Of a DNA stretch of 32,798 nt, positions 17,207 to 23,502 are shown piece by piece (position 1 is the stretch's first letter; the number at the start of each line of letters is the position of its first letter). The notes under the pieces were generated by a model. It searched no databases, was not told the DNA's origin, and saw nothing but the letters and a program-made list of their open reading frames with translations. Source of the stretch: a virus; IMG/VR virus record IMGVR_UViG_3300029309_000174, positions 1 through 32,798 of that record; one strand, given 5' to 3'. The position numbers were made by a program, and so were the translations under genes.

Positions 17207-17316
17207 TGTACGGTAAAAAATCAGGTGGCGGCATGAAGTCTGCCAAAATGAAGAAACAAGCAGCAACAGCTATCAGCATGAAGAAAGCTGGGAAGAAGCC
17301 TAAGAAGAAGCGTTAG
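17206..17316 (+). CDS. Tiny Lys-rich peptide (36 aa), last gene of the late block
   Basis: Begins on the last base of the previous stop. The sequence contains GGGMKSAKMKKQAATAISMK and ends KKPKKKR, with about fifteen Lys/Arg and no Asp/Glu. Its TAG stop (17314-17316) overlaps the TAA stop of the opposite-strand gene. No terminator hairpin is visible at this convergent junction. Confidence 0.65.
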   Translation: MYGKKSGGGMKSAKMKKQAATAISMKKAGKKPKKKR

Positions 17317-17570
17317 TACAAAGGCTCTCCACCGTTTGATATGTAGTGAGCCAAGCACTCAATAACGTGTGGCTCACTCGCATACCAACCTTTCTCTTCT
17401 CCTTTGAGGGGTATGATATACTTTGCCCTGTGCGGCTCGTAACCATGTTCTTTAAGTATTCTACACAAACCCCAGCCCTCAAGTATCAGGGCTTCGTAGT
17501 AGTCAGGTGCTACCAGCCTCGCTTCCTCTATCGGAACTTTGTCTTTTAACTGAACAACCGTTTGTGCCAT
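17313..17570 (-). CDS. Hypothetical protein (85 aa)
   Basis: Last gene of the minus-strand recombination operon. AGGGGAG lies about eleven bases upstream of its ATG. The product (KVPIEEARLVAPDYYEALIL, then GWGLCRILKEHGYEPH) is a small soluble acidic protein with mixed helix pattern. No family recognised. It overlaps the upstream gene by 68 bases. Confidence 0.6.
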   Translation of the reverse strand: MAQTVVQLKDKVPIEEARLVAPDYYEALILEGWGLCRILKEHGYEPHRAKYIIPLKGEEKGWYASEPHVIECLAHYISNGGEPLY

Positions 17571-17712
17571 GACACAACAACTCCCCTAATCCATTTATAA
17601 TCCAGTACCCACTCTCTAAAGACATTTCTTTGTTGCACATTTCGCAATAAACGCTAAATCGCTCTACAAAGGCCGTAGGGTGGGGTCTGGATTTTTTACG
17701 CCTTACTCCCAA
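17503..17712 (-). CDS. Small putative zinc-binding protein (69 aa)
   Basis: Reads from a TTG that overlaps the end of the upstream gene. The central region holds CEMC and, eighteen residues on, CHGTNGC, which could bind one zinc ion. The N-terminus is basic (RRKKSRPHP). The long overlap with the next gene (68 bases) and TTG start lower confidence, but the Cys pattern argues for a real product. Confidence 0.5.
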   Translation of the reverse strand: MGVRRKKSRPHPTAFVERFSVYCEMCNKEMSLESGYWIINGLGELLCHGTNGCSVKRQSSDRGSEAGST

Positions 17713-18113
17713 GGCATCTTCTCTTGAGCCTGTTGTGGGGCTTCCTGATGGCCTTCTGGGTAGTGTTTATTCTCTACCGCTTGGGCTAGTGGCTTCAACC
17801 CCTCTTGTTTTACGCCATCTGTAATAGAGTCAGAATAGTTTTTGGGTACTCTTTGTCGGACGGTGAAGCTACAAGTTCCGTCATCGTTTATGAAAACAGA
17901 ACCAGAGTAAGTGTTGTCTGAAGAAAGAGACACAAGATCAACTCGCTCTTTTAGTTTTGGGTTATACAGCCTCATGTTGCCATTGCTGTAATCAGGCTGA
18001 CCATCCTTGTTCTTATCGTTTTGCCAAAGTTTAATTGATAAAACTGGAACCAACTCAAAATCTTTATCTGGACTTTGCAGTTCACCATTATATTTCCACG
18101 GTTCTCTAGGCAT
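17703..18113 (-). CDS. Possible SSB-like protein of the recombination operon (136 aa)
   Basis: A beta-rich N-terminal part (FELVPVLSIKLWQNDKNKDG; DLVSLSSDNTYSGSVFINDD) is followed by a flexible Gln/Glu/Pro-rich tail ending EKMPWE. An OB-like core with a disordered C-terminal tail and an aromatic residue at the end recalls single-strand DNA-binding proteins, which commonly sit next to Erf-type annealases. The tail lacks the classic DDDIPF, so the assignment is a guess from context. It starts one base after the annealase stop. Confidence 0.5.
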   Translation of the reverse strand: MPREPWKYNGELQSPDKDFELVPVLSIKLWQNDKNKDGQPDYSNGNMRLYNPKLKERVDLVSLSSDNTYSGSVFINDDGTCSFTVRQRVPKNYSDSITDGVKQEGLKPLAQAVENKHYPEGHQEAPQQAQEKMPWE

Positions 18114-18114
18114 T

Positions 18115-18768
18115 TTACACTCCTAATCTTTTCTGTGCAGCTTGAAGGCAAGGTGCTATTTTAGTTTTGTAAGTTTCAGTTTCTAAAAACTTTTGTATTT
18201 GTGAGCCAAAGTGACCACTCCTTGTGTAGTCAAGGTATTGTTTTTGGGTTTTCATGTTTTCTCTGGCGGTCTTCATGGCAACCTCACGCCAGAAATCCCT
18301 AGCTTCCTGTTCCAAAGGATCAAAACCGCTATCGTCTGCACCATTGTTCTCAGCTTTGATTTCTGCTTTCGCCTCAGTTTTACGTTGAACGGCATCGATT
18401 TCATTGGCAGAAGCATACTCGCCCCCAGCTAAACCTATAGATGCTAACGCTCTGCCCACCGCGCTTGTCTCACAATTCTCCAATGCTGACGTAGTGTTGA
18501 CATGGCCTTGGCCTCTTATTTCTTCTGCCATACCAGACCCTATCTGAACACCATCAGAATTTGTCAGTGTAGCTTTGATGACAACCCTGTGTCCATCATC
18601 AACAAGAACATTAGTATCCACGCCATAATCTAAACCGTGAAAACGTCTGAACGCTTCCATGCGGTGTACGACTTGAGTGTATTTTTTACCGCCTCTTTGA
18701 TTAACGCCATGAGATTTATTCAACTCATTGACGAAACCCATGGTGCTTGAAAAGCTATTTTCCCCCAT
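18115..18768 (-). CDS. Erf/Sak-like single-strand annealing protein
   Basis: 217 aa. The core motif region NTTSALENCETSAVGRALAS followed by IGLAGGEYASANEIDAVQRK (about residues 92-132) is typical of Erf/Sak-type phage annealases, which pair homologous single strands after exonuclease resection. The preceding strands (TDGHRVVIKATLTNSDG-like hairpins; GHVNTTSA) fit the same fold. The C-terminal 80 residues are charged and helical. The exonuclease is upstream in the same operon, forming a lambda Red-like pair, probably used for genome circularisation or replication by recombination. Confidence 0.75.
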   Translation of the reverse strand: MGENSFSSTMGFVNELNKSHGVNQRGGKKYTQVVHRMEAFRRFHGLDYGVDTNVLVDDGHRVVIKATLTNSDGVQIGSGMAEEIRGQGHVNTTSALENCETSAVGRALASIGLAGGEYASANEIDAVQRKTEAKAEIKAENNGADDSGFDPLEQEARDFWREVAMKTARENMKTQKQYLDYTRSGHFGSQIQKFLETETYKTKIAPCLQAAQKRLGV

Positions 18769-18901
18769 CTTTTTCCTCCATCAAGTCTGCGATTAGCTTC
18801 ATAGCCGTAGTAAAAGCAACCATTTGCTCTAGCACTTTTGCCTCTAACTCATCGACTTTCATTTGCATCATATCAATGCGCTGTTGTGTTTCTTCATCCA
18901 T
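18755..18901 (-). CDS. Short coiled-coil peptide (48 aa)
   Basis: The ATG lies within the last bases of the upstream gene (ATGGATGA overlap). The frame is open much further upstream, but that part is out-of-frame shadow of the upstream gene. The product MDEETQQRIDMMQMKVDELE continues as one heptad-repeat helix ending MEEKDGGK. It overlaps the annealase start by 14 bases, so it may be a dimeric partner of that protein. Confidence 0.65.
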   Translation of the reverse strand: MDEETQQRIDMMQMKVDELEAKVLEQMVAFTTAMKLIADLMEEKDGGK

Positions 18902-19259
18902 TTTCTTTTGCCTTTTGTTTAGCCAGCATTGCAACGTTAGCTGTATATTGATCAACAAACATTTGAGTAACTCTTTCGGTTTTATGCGCAGCCGGTGCAG
19001 AATCTTCTGTTGGGAAATCATCCAAACCAAAGTGAATACCATGATCATCTGCAACAGCTTTCAGCCTTGCCATAAGCAAGCAGCTTCTTGACCAGCCAAG
19101 CAACTCATCAATATTTATATCATCTGTAAAAGACTCTGTGTCTTCCCAAAAATGATGTCTGCTCCACTGTGTCAACAAACAGAACTCTTGCTTAGTGAGC
19201 TTGAGAGTTATCATTTGATTTGCGTTTGATTTGTTTTTTACGCCTTTTGGTCTACCCAT
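18894..19259 (-). CDS. Hypothetical protein with basic N-terminus (121 aa)
   Basis: Starts at ATG 19259, preceded by GAGGAAGAGG. The N-terminus MGRPKGVKNKSNAN is an AT-hook-like basic segment used by many phage DNA-binding proteins. The middle (LTKQEFCLLTQWSRHHF) is helical, and the C-terminal half is acidic. Probable DNA-associated protein of the recombination operon; no named family. Confidence 0.65.
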   Translation of the reverse strand: MGRPKGVKNKSNANQMITLKLTKQEFCLLTQWSRHHFWEDTESFTDDINIDELLGWSRSCLLMARLKAVADDHGIHFGLDDFPTEDSAPAAHKTERVTQMFVDQYTANVAMLAKQKAKENG

Positions 19260-19608
19260 CCTCTTCCTCCACATAAAATTCTGTTGCCCACATCACCAAC
19301 TGACCACGGCCTGACTTGCCCTTACGCTTGCGGTCATCAACCTTCACCAGCCCTTTTTCTTTTAACTGCTTGTATCTAGCGGTTACTGTGCTGTAGCCGT
19401 GATGCGATAGCTTTGCTAAAACCTGATCGGATATACAACCATCTGAACCAAAGTCTTGTATGGCCTCAAGAACGACTTGCTCCATGTGGCTTGTGTCAAC
19501 GCTCTCAGCAGCCTCATGACTTGTCGCTGGATCGTCTCGCCTGACCAACTTGTGCGGCGGTGTATAGAATAAATCAAACATATCATCTGAGTCTTGTATC
19601 GTAATCAT
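19252..19608 (-). CDS. Winged-helix DNA-binding protein (118 aa)
   Basis: I start at ATG 19608, which forms an ATGA overlap with the exonuclease stop and has GGGAG upstream; longer starts would run through the exonuclease gene. The segment RRDDPATSHEAAESVD is typical of phage winged-helix proteins. A helix-turn-helix follows (DGCISDQVLAKLSHHGYSTV) and a wing (KGLVKVDDRKRKGKSGRGQL). It may regulate the operon or act as a replication accessory; the target is unknown. Confidence 0.75.
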   Translation of the reverse strand: MITIQDSDDMFDLFYTPPHKLVRRDDPATSHEAAESVDTSHMEQVVLEAIQDFGSDGCISDQVLAKLSHHGYSTVTARYKQLKEKGLVKVDDRKRKGKSGRGQLVMWATEFYVEEEDG

Positions 19609-20498
19609 TTCCATGCTCCCTTTGCTAGTGCTAGTATGTCTGGCCCATGTCTTCTTTCTATTTCCATGAAATCTGGCTGAACCAAACCAAATAACGTGTT
19701 CCAATTTCCATTAGCTGCTTTGAATAGGTTTTCTGTAATAACCCAACTGCGAACAACATCCTTGTAAGTTTCTGCAAGATTATCTTCTGTAAGAGCCTCA
19801 CAGTTTGTTTCATCCCAGATATGGAACCCTGATGCAGTGACATGAAGAAGCGATGGCTTTTCGCCTGTGGCTTTGTAATAGACAGACTGTTGCCAGATGT
19901 TCTGCCATGTGGGTTGAACGTCTGGTTTAGGAACACGCCATGTTCTTGTGCCATCTTTTTTGAGGGGATTTCTTTGTGGTAGTTTGCATTTCAAGTCTGC
20001 TTGAAAGTTGCCACCGTAATAGTCACGGAAAAGCATAATCGGAACTTCAACCCTTGGATCGTGATGCCAAGTCTTATGCTCACCGTTCAACTGATTGATG
20101 CCGTTGCGATTGCTCCACTCTTTTACAGCAGCAACAGCGTTGCCAAGCATATCTGACAAGTAATCTCTAAATGCTTCATAGTCTTCTTGATCCTTGCCAT
20201 CATCGAAAGAACGAGGGGTATATTCATCATACAAAGACATCATGTGCCTCGTTGCCTCTGCAACGTCCATGCCCTCTTGTTGCCCCTTCTCTGGATCAAA
20301 GTTATGCAATCCTAGTATGCAGTCACTTCCCTCTTGGACAATGGAGCCTGTTACCATTCTCGCTGAACCTGGGAACTGCATATTGTGATTGTGACGTAAG
20401 AAATATTTAAGAACCAAAAGGTATTTCTCTTCTGTTCCTGACGATGCTGATAGATGGGTCAGGCCCATCTCTTTAAACCTAGCTGGTATATTTTGCAT
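19605..20498 (-). CDS. PD-(D/E)XK exonuclease (RecB/Cas4-like)
   Basis: 297 aa, first gene of the operon. Visible nuclease features are the helix motif GSIVQEG (residues 51-57), the acidic stretch around 150, and NFQADLKCK (164-172), where D168 and K170/K172 match the D...(E/D)xK catalytic pattern. Many phage enzymes of this class have the same LKCK variation. Paired with the Erf/Sak-like gene, it would resect double-strand ends 5' to 3'. Transcribed from the promoter region at 20532-20559. Confidence 0.75.
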   Translation of the reverse strand: MQNIPARFKEMGLTHLSASSGTEEKYLLVLKYFLRHNHNMQFPGSARMVTGSIVQEGSDCILGLHNFDPEKGQQEGMDVAEATRHMMSLYDEYTPRSFDDGKDQEDYEAFRDYLSDMLGNAVAAVKEWSNRNGINQLNGEHKTWHHDPRVEVPIMLFRDYYGGNFQADLKCKLPQRNPLKKDGTRTWRVPKPDVQPTWQNIWQQSVYYKATGEKPSLLHVTASGFHIWDETNCEALTEDNLAETYKDVVRSWVITENLFKAANGNWNTLFGLVQPDFMEIERRHGPDILALAKGAWK

Positions 20499-20508
20499 AT
20501 TATTTACC

Positions 20509-20559
20509 TTGACTGTTTTGCTATGGTTGATAGAGTAACAGAATGTTACAATCAGTCAA
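20509..20559. promoter_or_regulatory. Divergent control region with operator dyad
   Basis: Between the exonuclease (minus) and the Cro-like gene (plus). On the minus strand, -35 TTGACT (20559-20554) and -10 TACTCT (20537-20532) are 16 bases apart. The perfect dyad GTAACA-gaa-TGTTAC (20535-20549) fills the spacer and touches the -10. A second inverted repeat, TTGACTG (20509-20515) with CAGTCAA (20553-20559), surrounds it. The likely binder is the HTH protein encoded at 20581. A plus-strand promoter is probable but its -10 is unclear. Confidence 0.65.
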
Positions 20560-20580
20560 CAGTAAAGTTTGGTTTATGTT

Positions 20581-20790
20581 ATGACATTGAAAGAATATCT
20601 TAAAATCAACAAGATAACGCAAAGCAAGTTTGCTAGACGTTGTGGGATCACTAGATCAGCAGTGTCTCATTTTGTAGCAAACAGACGCTATCCAAGTCCA
20701 GAGGTTTTGCGTAGGATTATTTTAGCATCAAACGGTGAGGTAAAGCCCAATGACTTTTTTACAGAAGCCATGTCGAAAGTGTCGAGGTAA
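20581..20790 (+). CDS. Cro/CI-family HTH repressor (69 aa)
   Basis: Single helix-turn-helix domain: LKINKITQSKFARRCGITRS, then AVSHFVANRRYPSPEVLRRI. It has no cleavage or dimerisation domain beyond a short tail, so it resembles Cro rather than CI. I start at ATG 20581; a TTG four codons earlier is possible. It lies 31 bases from the GTAACA dyad and probably controls both divergent operons. The 3' end overlaps the next gene by 41 bases. Confidence 0.85.
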   Translation: MTLKEYLKINKITQSKFARRCGITRSAVSHFVANRRYPSPEVLRRIILASNGEVKPNDFFTEAMSKVSR

Positions 20791-21022
20791 AGGCTTTCGG
20801 TATGTCAGAGATTATTTTGACCCAAGTGAAGTTGTGCCAGAAGACTGCGAGCATTGTGATGGCACTGGCGAGGTTTCTACTGACATTCAAGTAGGTGATG
20901 GTTTGTTTGCAAGGCGGTTAGCGAATGGTAACTGCGTAAGGTGCGATACCTTTCTTGATGGTGCTTTGGAATGTAAAGTTTGTCATTTAGTTTACGGGGA
21001 TAATCATGGGCAGAAAAGATAA
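20750..21022 (+). CDS. CxxCxGxG zinc-finger protein (90 aa)
   Basis: Two DnaJ-type zinc motifs are visible, CRKCRGKG (8-15) and CEHCDGTG (33-40), followed by another Cys pair set (NCVRC, ECKVC) towards the C-terminus. It therefore could hold two zinc sites. GAGG lies nine bases ahead of the ATG. Phages often carry such proteins next to DNA-modification or replication genes, with unknown roles. Confidence 0.72.
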   Translation: MTFLQKPCRKCRGKGFRYVRDYFDPSEVVPEDCEHCDGTGEVSTDIQVGDGLFARRLANGNCVRCDTFLDGALECKVCHLVYGDNHGQKR

Positions 21023-21173
21023 TTATAAAGTGCCTACAATTGAGGAAATCAAAGAGGCTTTAAAGGTTCCACATATAAGTATACATTTTGATAATCTTGG
21101 TCGTGTCATACGCAAAAAAAACCCAGCCAAAAGCGTTTTGAAACAGAAACAAAATGACCCTAAAAATTCTTGA
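21006..21173 (+). CDS. Hypothetical protein (55 aa)
   Basis: GGGGA lies five bases before the ATG. The product begins MGRKDNYKVPTIEEIKEALK and ends in a Lys/Asn-rich tail; the centre (ISIHFDNLGRVIRKKN) looks like a short beta hairpin. It overlaps its upstream neighbour by 17 bases and the methyltransferase by 20. Small basic partner of unknown function. Confidence 0.6.
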   Translation: MGRKDNYKVPTIEEIKEALKVPHISIHFDNLGRVIRKKNPAKSVLKQKQNDPKNS

Positions 21174-22023
21174 TTTATTCTCTGGTATTGGCGGTTTTAG
21201 TTATGCGGCTGAACGCTTGGTTGGCGGTTTTGAAACTGTAGCGTTTTGCGAGATTGACCCATACTGTCAGAAGGTATTGAAGAGGCATTGGCCTGATGTG
21301 CCTGTGCATAATGATGTAAGGAGACTAGCAGATGAGGCAGATGGATATAGAGGATTGGTTGATGTCGTCTGTGGCGGATACCCCTGCCAAGGATTTAGTC
21401 TTGCAGGAAGCAGAAAAGGACAGGAAGATGACCGTCACCTCTGGCCTGAGATGTTACGAATTATCCAAGCTGCAAGGCCAAGATTCGTTATTGGAGAGAA
21501 TGTTGCTGGTCACATCACCTTGGGCCTCGACACTGTGCTATCTGACCTGGCGGCAGAGGACTACACCGCAAGGGCGTTTGTTATTCCAGCTTGTGCCAAA
21601 GATGCGAAACACAGGAGAGATAGAGTCTGGATTGTGGCGCACACCAGCAGCGGCGAATGGGAGTCAAGGGCCAAAAAGCAAGGATCATTACGAGAAGTGC
21701 CTAAAAACAGGCGAGAGCATGATTACTTTGGTAGATCAAGTAAAGCACACGCCGAAGTTTTTTCCAACACCACAGGCCAGCGACAACAGAGACAGAGGAA
21801 ATTTGAGCGGTCCAGTAGTCAAGAGAAGGAAACAGAAAGGCAAGCAGATAATGCTTTCACAATCGGTGAGCCACACATCTGGGCAACTGAATCCAACATT
21901 TGTAGAACACTTGATGGGGTTTCCAATCGGATGGACAGAATTAAATCATTAGGAAATAGCGTTTTGCCACAAGTAGTAGCAGAGATATTCATAGCAATAA
22001 AGGCGATGGCAAATGACAGATAG
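21154..22023 (+). CDS. C5-cytosine DNA methyltransferase
   Basis: 289 aa with all main motifs in order: I DLFSGIGGFS (7-16), IV GGYPCQGFS with catalytic C78, VI ENV (115-117), VIII RRDRVWIVA (154-162), a variable target-recognition region, and X LGNSVLPQ (266-273). It transfers a methyl group from S-adenosylmethionine to C5 of cytosine, probably protecting phage DNA from host restriction. No matching restriction enzyme is evident, though a PD-(D/E)XK nuclease follows. From about 21332 to 21952 a second reading frame is also open and looks protein-like (see next entry). Confidence 0.93.
   Translation: MTLKILDLFSGIGGFSYAAERLVGGFETVAFCEIDPYCQKVLKRHWPDVPVHNDVRRLADEADGYRGLVDVVCGGYPCQGFSLAGSRKGQEDDRHLWPEMLRIIQAARPRFVIGENVAGHITLGLDTVLSDLAAEDYTARAFVIPACAKDAKHRRDRVWIVAHTSSGEWESRAKKQGSLREVPKNRREHDYFGRSSKAHAEVFSNTTGQRQQRQRKFERSSSQEKETERQADNAFTIGEPHIWATESNICRTLDGVSNRMDRIKSLGNSVLPQVVAEIFIAIKAMANDR
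21332..21952 (+). CDS. Overlapping 206-aa frame inside the methyltransferase gene
   Basis: This frame is shifted by +1 and lies wholly inside the methyltransferase gene. It contains strings known from free-standing phage proteins: CYLTWRQRTTPQGRLLFQLV, SGLWRTPAAANGS, FFPTPQASDNRDRGNLSGPV, and an end SGQLNPTFVEHLMGFPIGWT. Sequences of the FPTPxASDxRDRG and LNPxxVExLMGFPxGWT kind are commonly annotated as phage methyltransferase-associated proteins. The match means both frames may be coding. It could also be a purely mirrored pattern imposed by the conserved methyltransferase codons. The ribosome site is weak. Confidence 0.5.
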   Translation: MRQMDIEDWLMSSVADTPAKDLVLQEAEKDRKMTVTSGLRCYELSKLQGQDSLLERMLLVTSPWASTLCYLTWRQRTTPQGRLLFQLVPKMRNTGEIESGLWRTPAAANGSQGPKSKDHYEKCLKTGESMITLVDQVKHTPKFFPTPQASDNRDRGNLSGPVVKRRKQKGKQIMLSQSVSHTSGQLNPTFVEHLMGFPIGWTELNH

Positions 22024-22417
22024 CAGACAGAAAGGTGCAGCGTTTGAGCGTCAGATTGTAAACTATATCAAAGACCACCTTGGCGAGTCATTGCCTGAGT
22101 TACCAAAGCGCAACCTCTCTCAATACCAAGTGAAAGGTGAGGCTGACATTGTAATCCCAGGCTGGTCTATTGAGTGTAAGGCTTGGGCCTCTGGTGGCAG
22201 CTACAAGCAAGCTTGGTGGGAACAGGCTTGCGAGGCATCAGGCGATAGGTTCCCAGTGCTGATATACAAGTTTAACAACAGGCCAATCCGCTGCGTAATA
22301 CAACTGATGGCAGTGTGCCGTTCTTTCTCTTATGACCCACGACTTGTTGCAGAAATGTCACTATCAACTTGGATTCAAGTGGTGAGGGAATCTTATGGGG
22401 TTGACAAGAAAAATTGA
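22013..22417 (+). CDS. PD-(D/E)XK endonuclease, resolvase-like (134 aa)
   Basis: The N-terminal RQKGAAFERQIVNYIKDHLG supplies the first acidic residue (E13-region). Then GEADIVIPGWSIECKAWASG gives D and the E-x-K pair of the catalytic centre. The layout and length resemble Holliday-junction-resolvase-like phage nucleases. It overlaps the methyltransferase by 11 bases. It may resolve recombination intermediates made by the exonuclease/annealase pair. A role as a restriction partner for the methyltransferase is less likely at this size. Confidence 0.8.
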   Translation: MTDSRQKGAAFERQIVNYIKDHLGESLPELPKRNLSQYQVKGEADIVIPGWSIECKAWASGGSYKQAWWEQACEASGDRFPVLIYKFNNRPIRCVIQLMAVCRSFSYDPRLVAEMSLSTWIQVVRESYGVDKKN

Positions 22418-22508
22418 GTCGATAAAATCGAGCTTGCTCGTTTAACACTAGTCTAGTCTTTAACTAGCTTCGGCTCAAAACTAGAAAAGAATTGATATAT
22501 AAAAAAAG

Positions 22509-22542
22509 AAAACTAGCCCAGCTTATAGACTAGGCTAGTTTT
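22509..22542. terminator. Bidirectional Rho-independent terminator
   Basis: A perfect 10-bp stem AAAACTAGCC (22509-22518) with GGCTAGTTTT (22533-22542) and a 14-base loop. T-rich tails follow on both strands: TTTTTG on plus, and TTTTCTTTTTTT on minus. It ends the plus-strand methyltransferase operon and the minus-strand accessory operon. The surrounding 22440-22590 is unusually dense in CTAG tetramers. The stretch 22418-22562 has no gene. Confidence 0.88.
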
Positions 22543-22562
22543 TGTTGTACAACTAGCTTGTG

Positions 22563-22772
22563 CTACCCTCTCTCTTTTGCTAGTTCAATATCTTTTTCTA
22601 AGATGACCTTTCTCTTTAAGCAGTTATGTAGAAGCCTGATTGAGTCTGGTATTGGTTTCTCGCCAGCCTCGTAATAACCTATTGTTCTGAGGCAAACGCC
22701 TAGCCTCGTAGCCATGTCAGTTTGACTAAGGCCAAGTTGTAATCTTTCTAACTTGAAAGTTTTTGAATCCAT
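22563..22772 (-). CDS. XRE-family HTH regulator (69 aa)
   Basis: Residues 8-40 form a clear helix-turn-helix (RLQLGLSQTDMATRLGVCLR, then TIGYYEAGEKPIPDSI). The remainder is a short helical tail, so it is a compact Cro-like regulator. AAAGGA lies eight bases before the ATG. Its last codons lie inside a copy of the CTAGCAAAAGAGAGAGGG element. It is the last gene of the minus operon and a candidate binder of the operator dyads near 26013-26029 or 22789-22812. Confidence 0.82.
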   Translation of the reverse strand: MDSKTFKLERLQLGLSQTDMATRLGVCLRTIGYYEAGEKPIPDSIRLLHNCLKRKVILEKDIELAKERG

Positions 22773-22788
22773 GTTATAATCCTTTCTA

Positions 22789-22812
22789 TTCCTATTAGGG
22801 GTTTTTTAGGAA
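22789..22812 (-). promoter_or_regulatory. Inverted repeat upstream of the HTH gene
   Basis: TTCCTA (22789-22794) and TAGGAA (22807-22812) face each other across 12 bases, and CCTATTAGG (22791-22799) is itself nearly palindromic. It lies 17-40 bases upstream of the HTH start codon, where an autoregulatory operator would be expected. No convincing -35/-10 pair was found. Confidence 0.35.
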
Positions 22813-22848
22813 CGCACCTTTCATGTTTTGCTAGTGTGAAAGTGAGAG

Positions 22849-22873
22849 CCGCCATAGCGCAATGCTTTGGCGG
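22849..22873. other. Intergenic RNA hairpin
   Basis: CCGCCA (22849-22854) pairs with TGGCGG (22868-22873), with an inner AGC/GCT stem and a five-base loop. On the plus strand the stem is followed by TTTCTCTTTT, like a terminator; on the minus strand, the direction of the genes, the tail CTCTCACTTTC is weaker. It lies just below the stop of the 87-aa gene, so it may partly end or stabilise that mRNA. Confidence 0.5.
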
Positions 22874-22881
22874 TTTCTCTT

Positions 22882-23145
22882 TTAGTTTTCCATTTCAACA
22901 AAATCATAATTCATCCATAAGTCTTCCATCTCATCTTCAGTTATTGGGTGCATATCTTTTGGTTTGTCTGTATCCCAGCCCAAAATGACAAAGGTAAACT
23001 TTTTCATTGTCCAAGCTTTTTTGTGATATGTGTTTTCTGCTGGCACTTCTTCCCAGCCATAACAATATCGATCAACAATCTTAATGTATTCCCATCCTAA
23101 ATTTGTTTGAGACTTGTCTCTTAATTTGAATATTGCGTTAATCAT
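22882..23145 (-). CDS. Hypothetical protein (87 aa)
   Basis: I start at ATG 23145, where AGAGAGGG lies seven bases upstream; an open frame continues to 23244 but runs over the previous gene. The product holds QTNLGWEYIKIVDRYCYGWE and a C-terminus rich in Asp/Glu (EDEMEDLWMNYDFVEMEN). Acidic, soluble, no family recognised. Confidence 0.65.
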   Translation of the reverse strand: MINAIFKLRDKSQTNLGWEYIKIVDRYCYGWEEVPAENTYHKKAWTMKKFTFVILGWDTDKPKDMHPITEDEMEDLWMNYDFVEMEN

Positions 23146-23162
23146 TGTTTTGCCCTCTCTCT

Positions 23163-23480
23163 TTACGCAGCACTTCTGCTTTCCATGTATTGCTTCCAAT
23201 CCATTGAGCAAGCCACAACCCATTCTTCGCCTACTAAATCCCAAAGCAATGCGGCACTTTCTCTTTCACTGATAACTTTGTAAGCTATCAAGGCAGAAAC
23301 TTGGCTATCATAGAAAAACATAGTGCCCTCGTTAGTAGATGCCGTTGCTGTTGGTCTATCTGGCAACATTCTTATATTACTTTTGTAATGTTCAAACCTT
23401 TCTCTCTGTTCATTATAAAAGTTTTGGCAAGCCGTGTTTGACATAAACAAAACGTCATCAATATCAAATTCTATTACCAT
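23163..23480 (-). CDS. Hypothetical protein (105 aa)
   Basis: Preceded by AAAGGG at normal spacing. The N-terminus VIEFDIDDVLFMSNTACQNF contains a DIDDV string recalling the start of HAD-type phosphatases (DxDxV), but the later HAD motifs are absent. The C-terminal half (SERESAALLWDLVGEEWVVA) is helical. Function unknown. Confidence 0.65.
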   Translation of the reverse strand: MVIEFDIDDVLFMSNTACQNFYNEQRERFEHYKSNIRMLPDRPTATASTNEGTMFFYDSQVSALIAYKVISERESAALLWDLVGEEWVVACSMDWKQYMESRSAA

Positions 23481-23502
23481 TGTTTTATCCCTTTCTCTTT
23501 TG

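Noticed and set aside
18902-19054. Longer N-terminal extension of the 48-aa coiled-coil peptide
   Set aside because: The extension lies within the upstream gene in another frame and has shadow-like composition; the ATG at 18901 overlaps the upstream stop in the usual coupled way.
23163-23480. HAD phosphatase assignment for the 105-aa protein from its N-terminal DIDDV string
   Set aside because: The later lysine and acidic motifs of the family are missing and the protein is too short; left as hypothetical.
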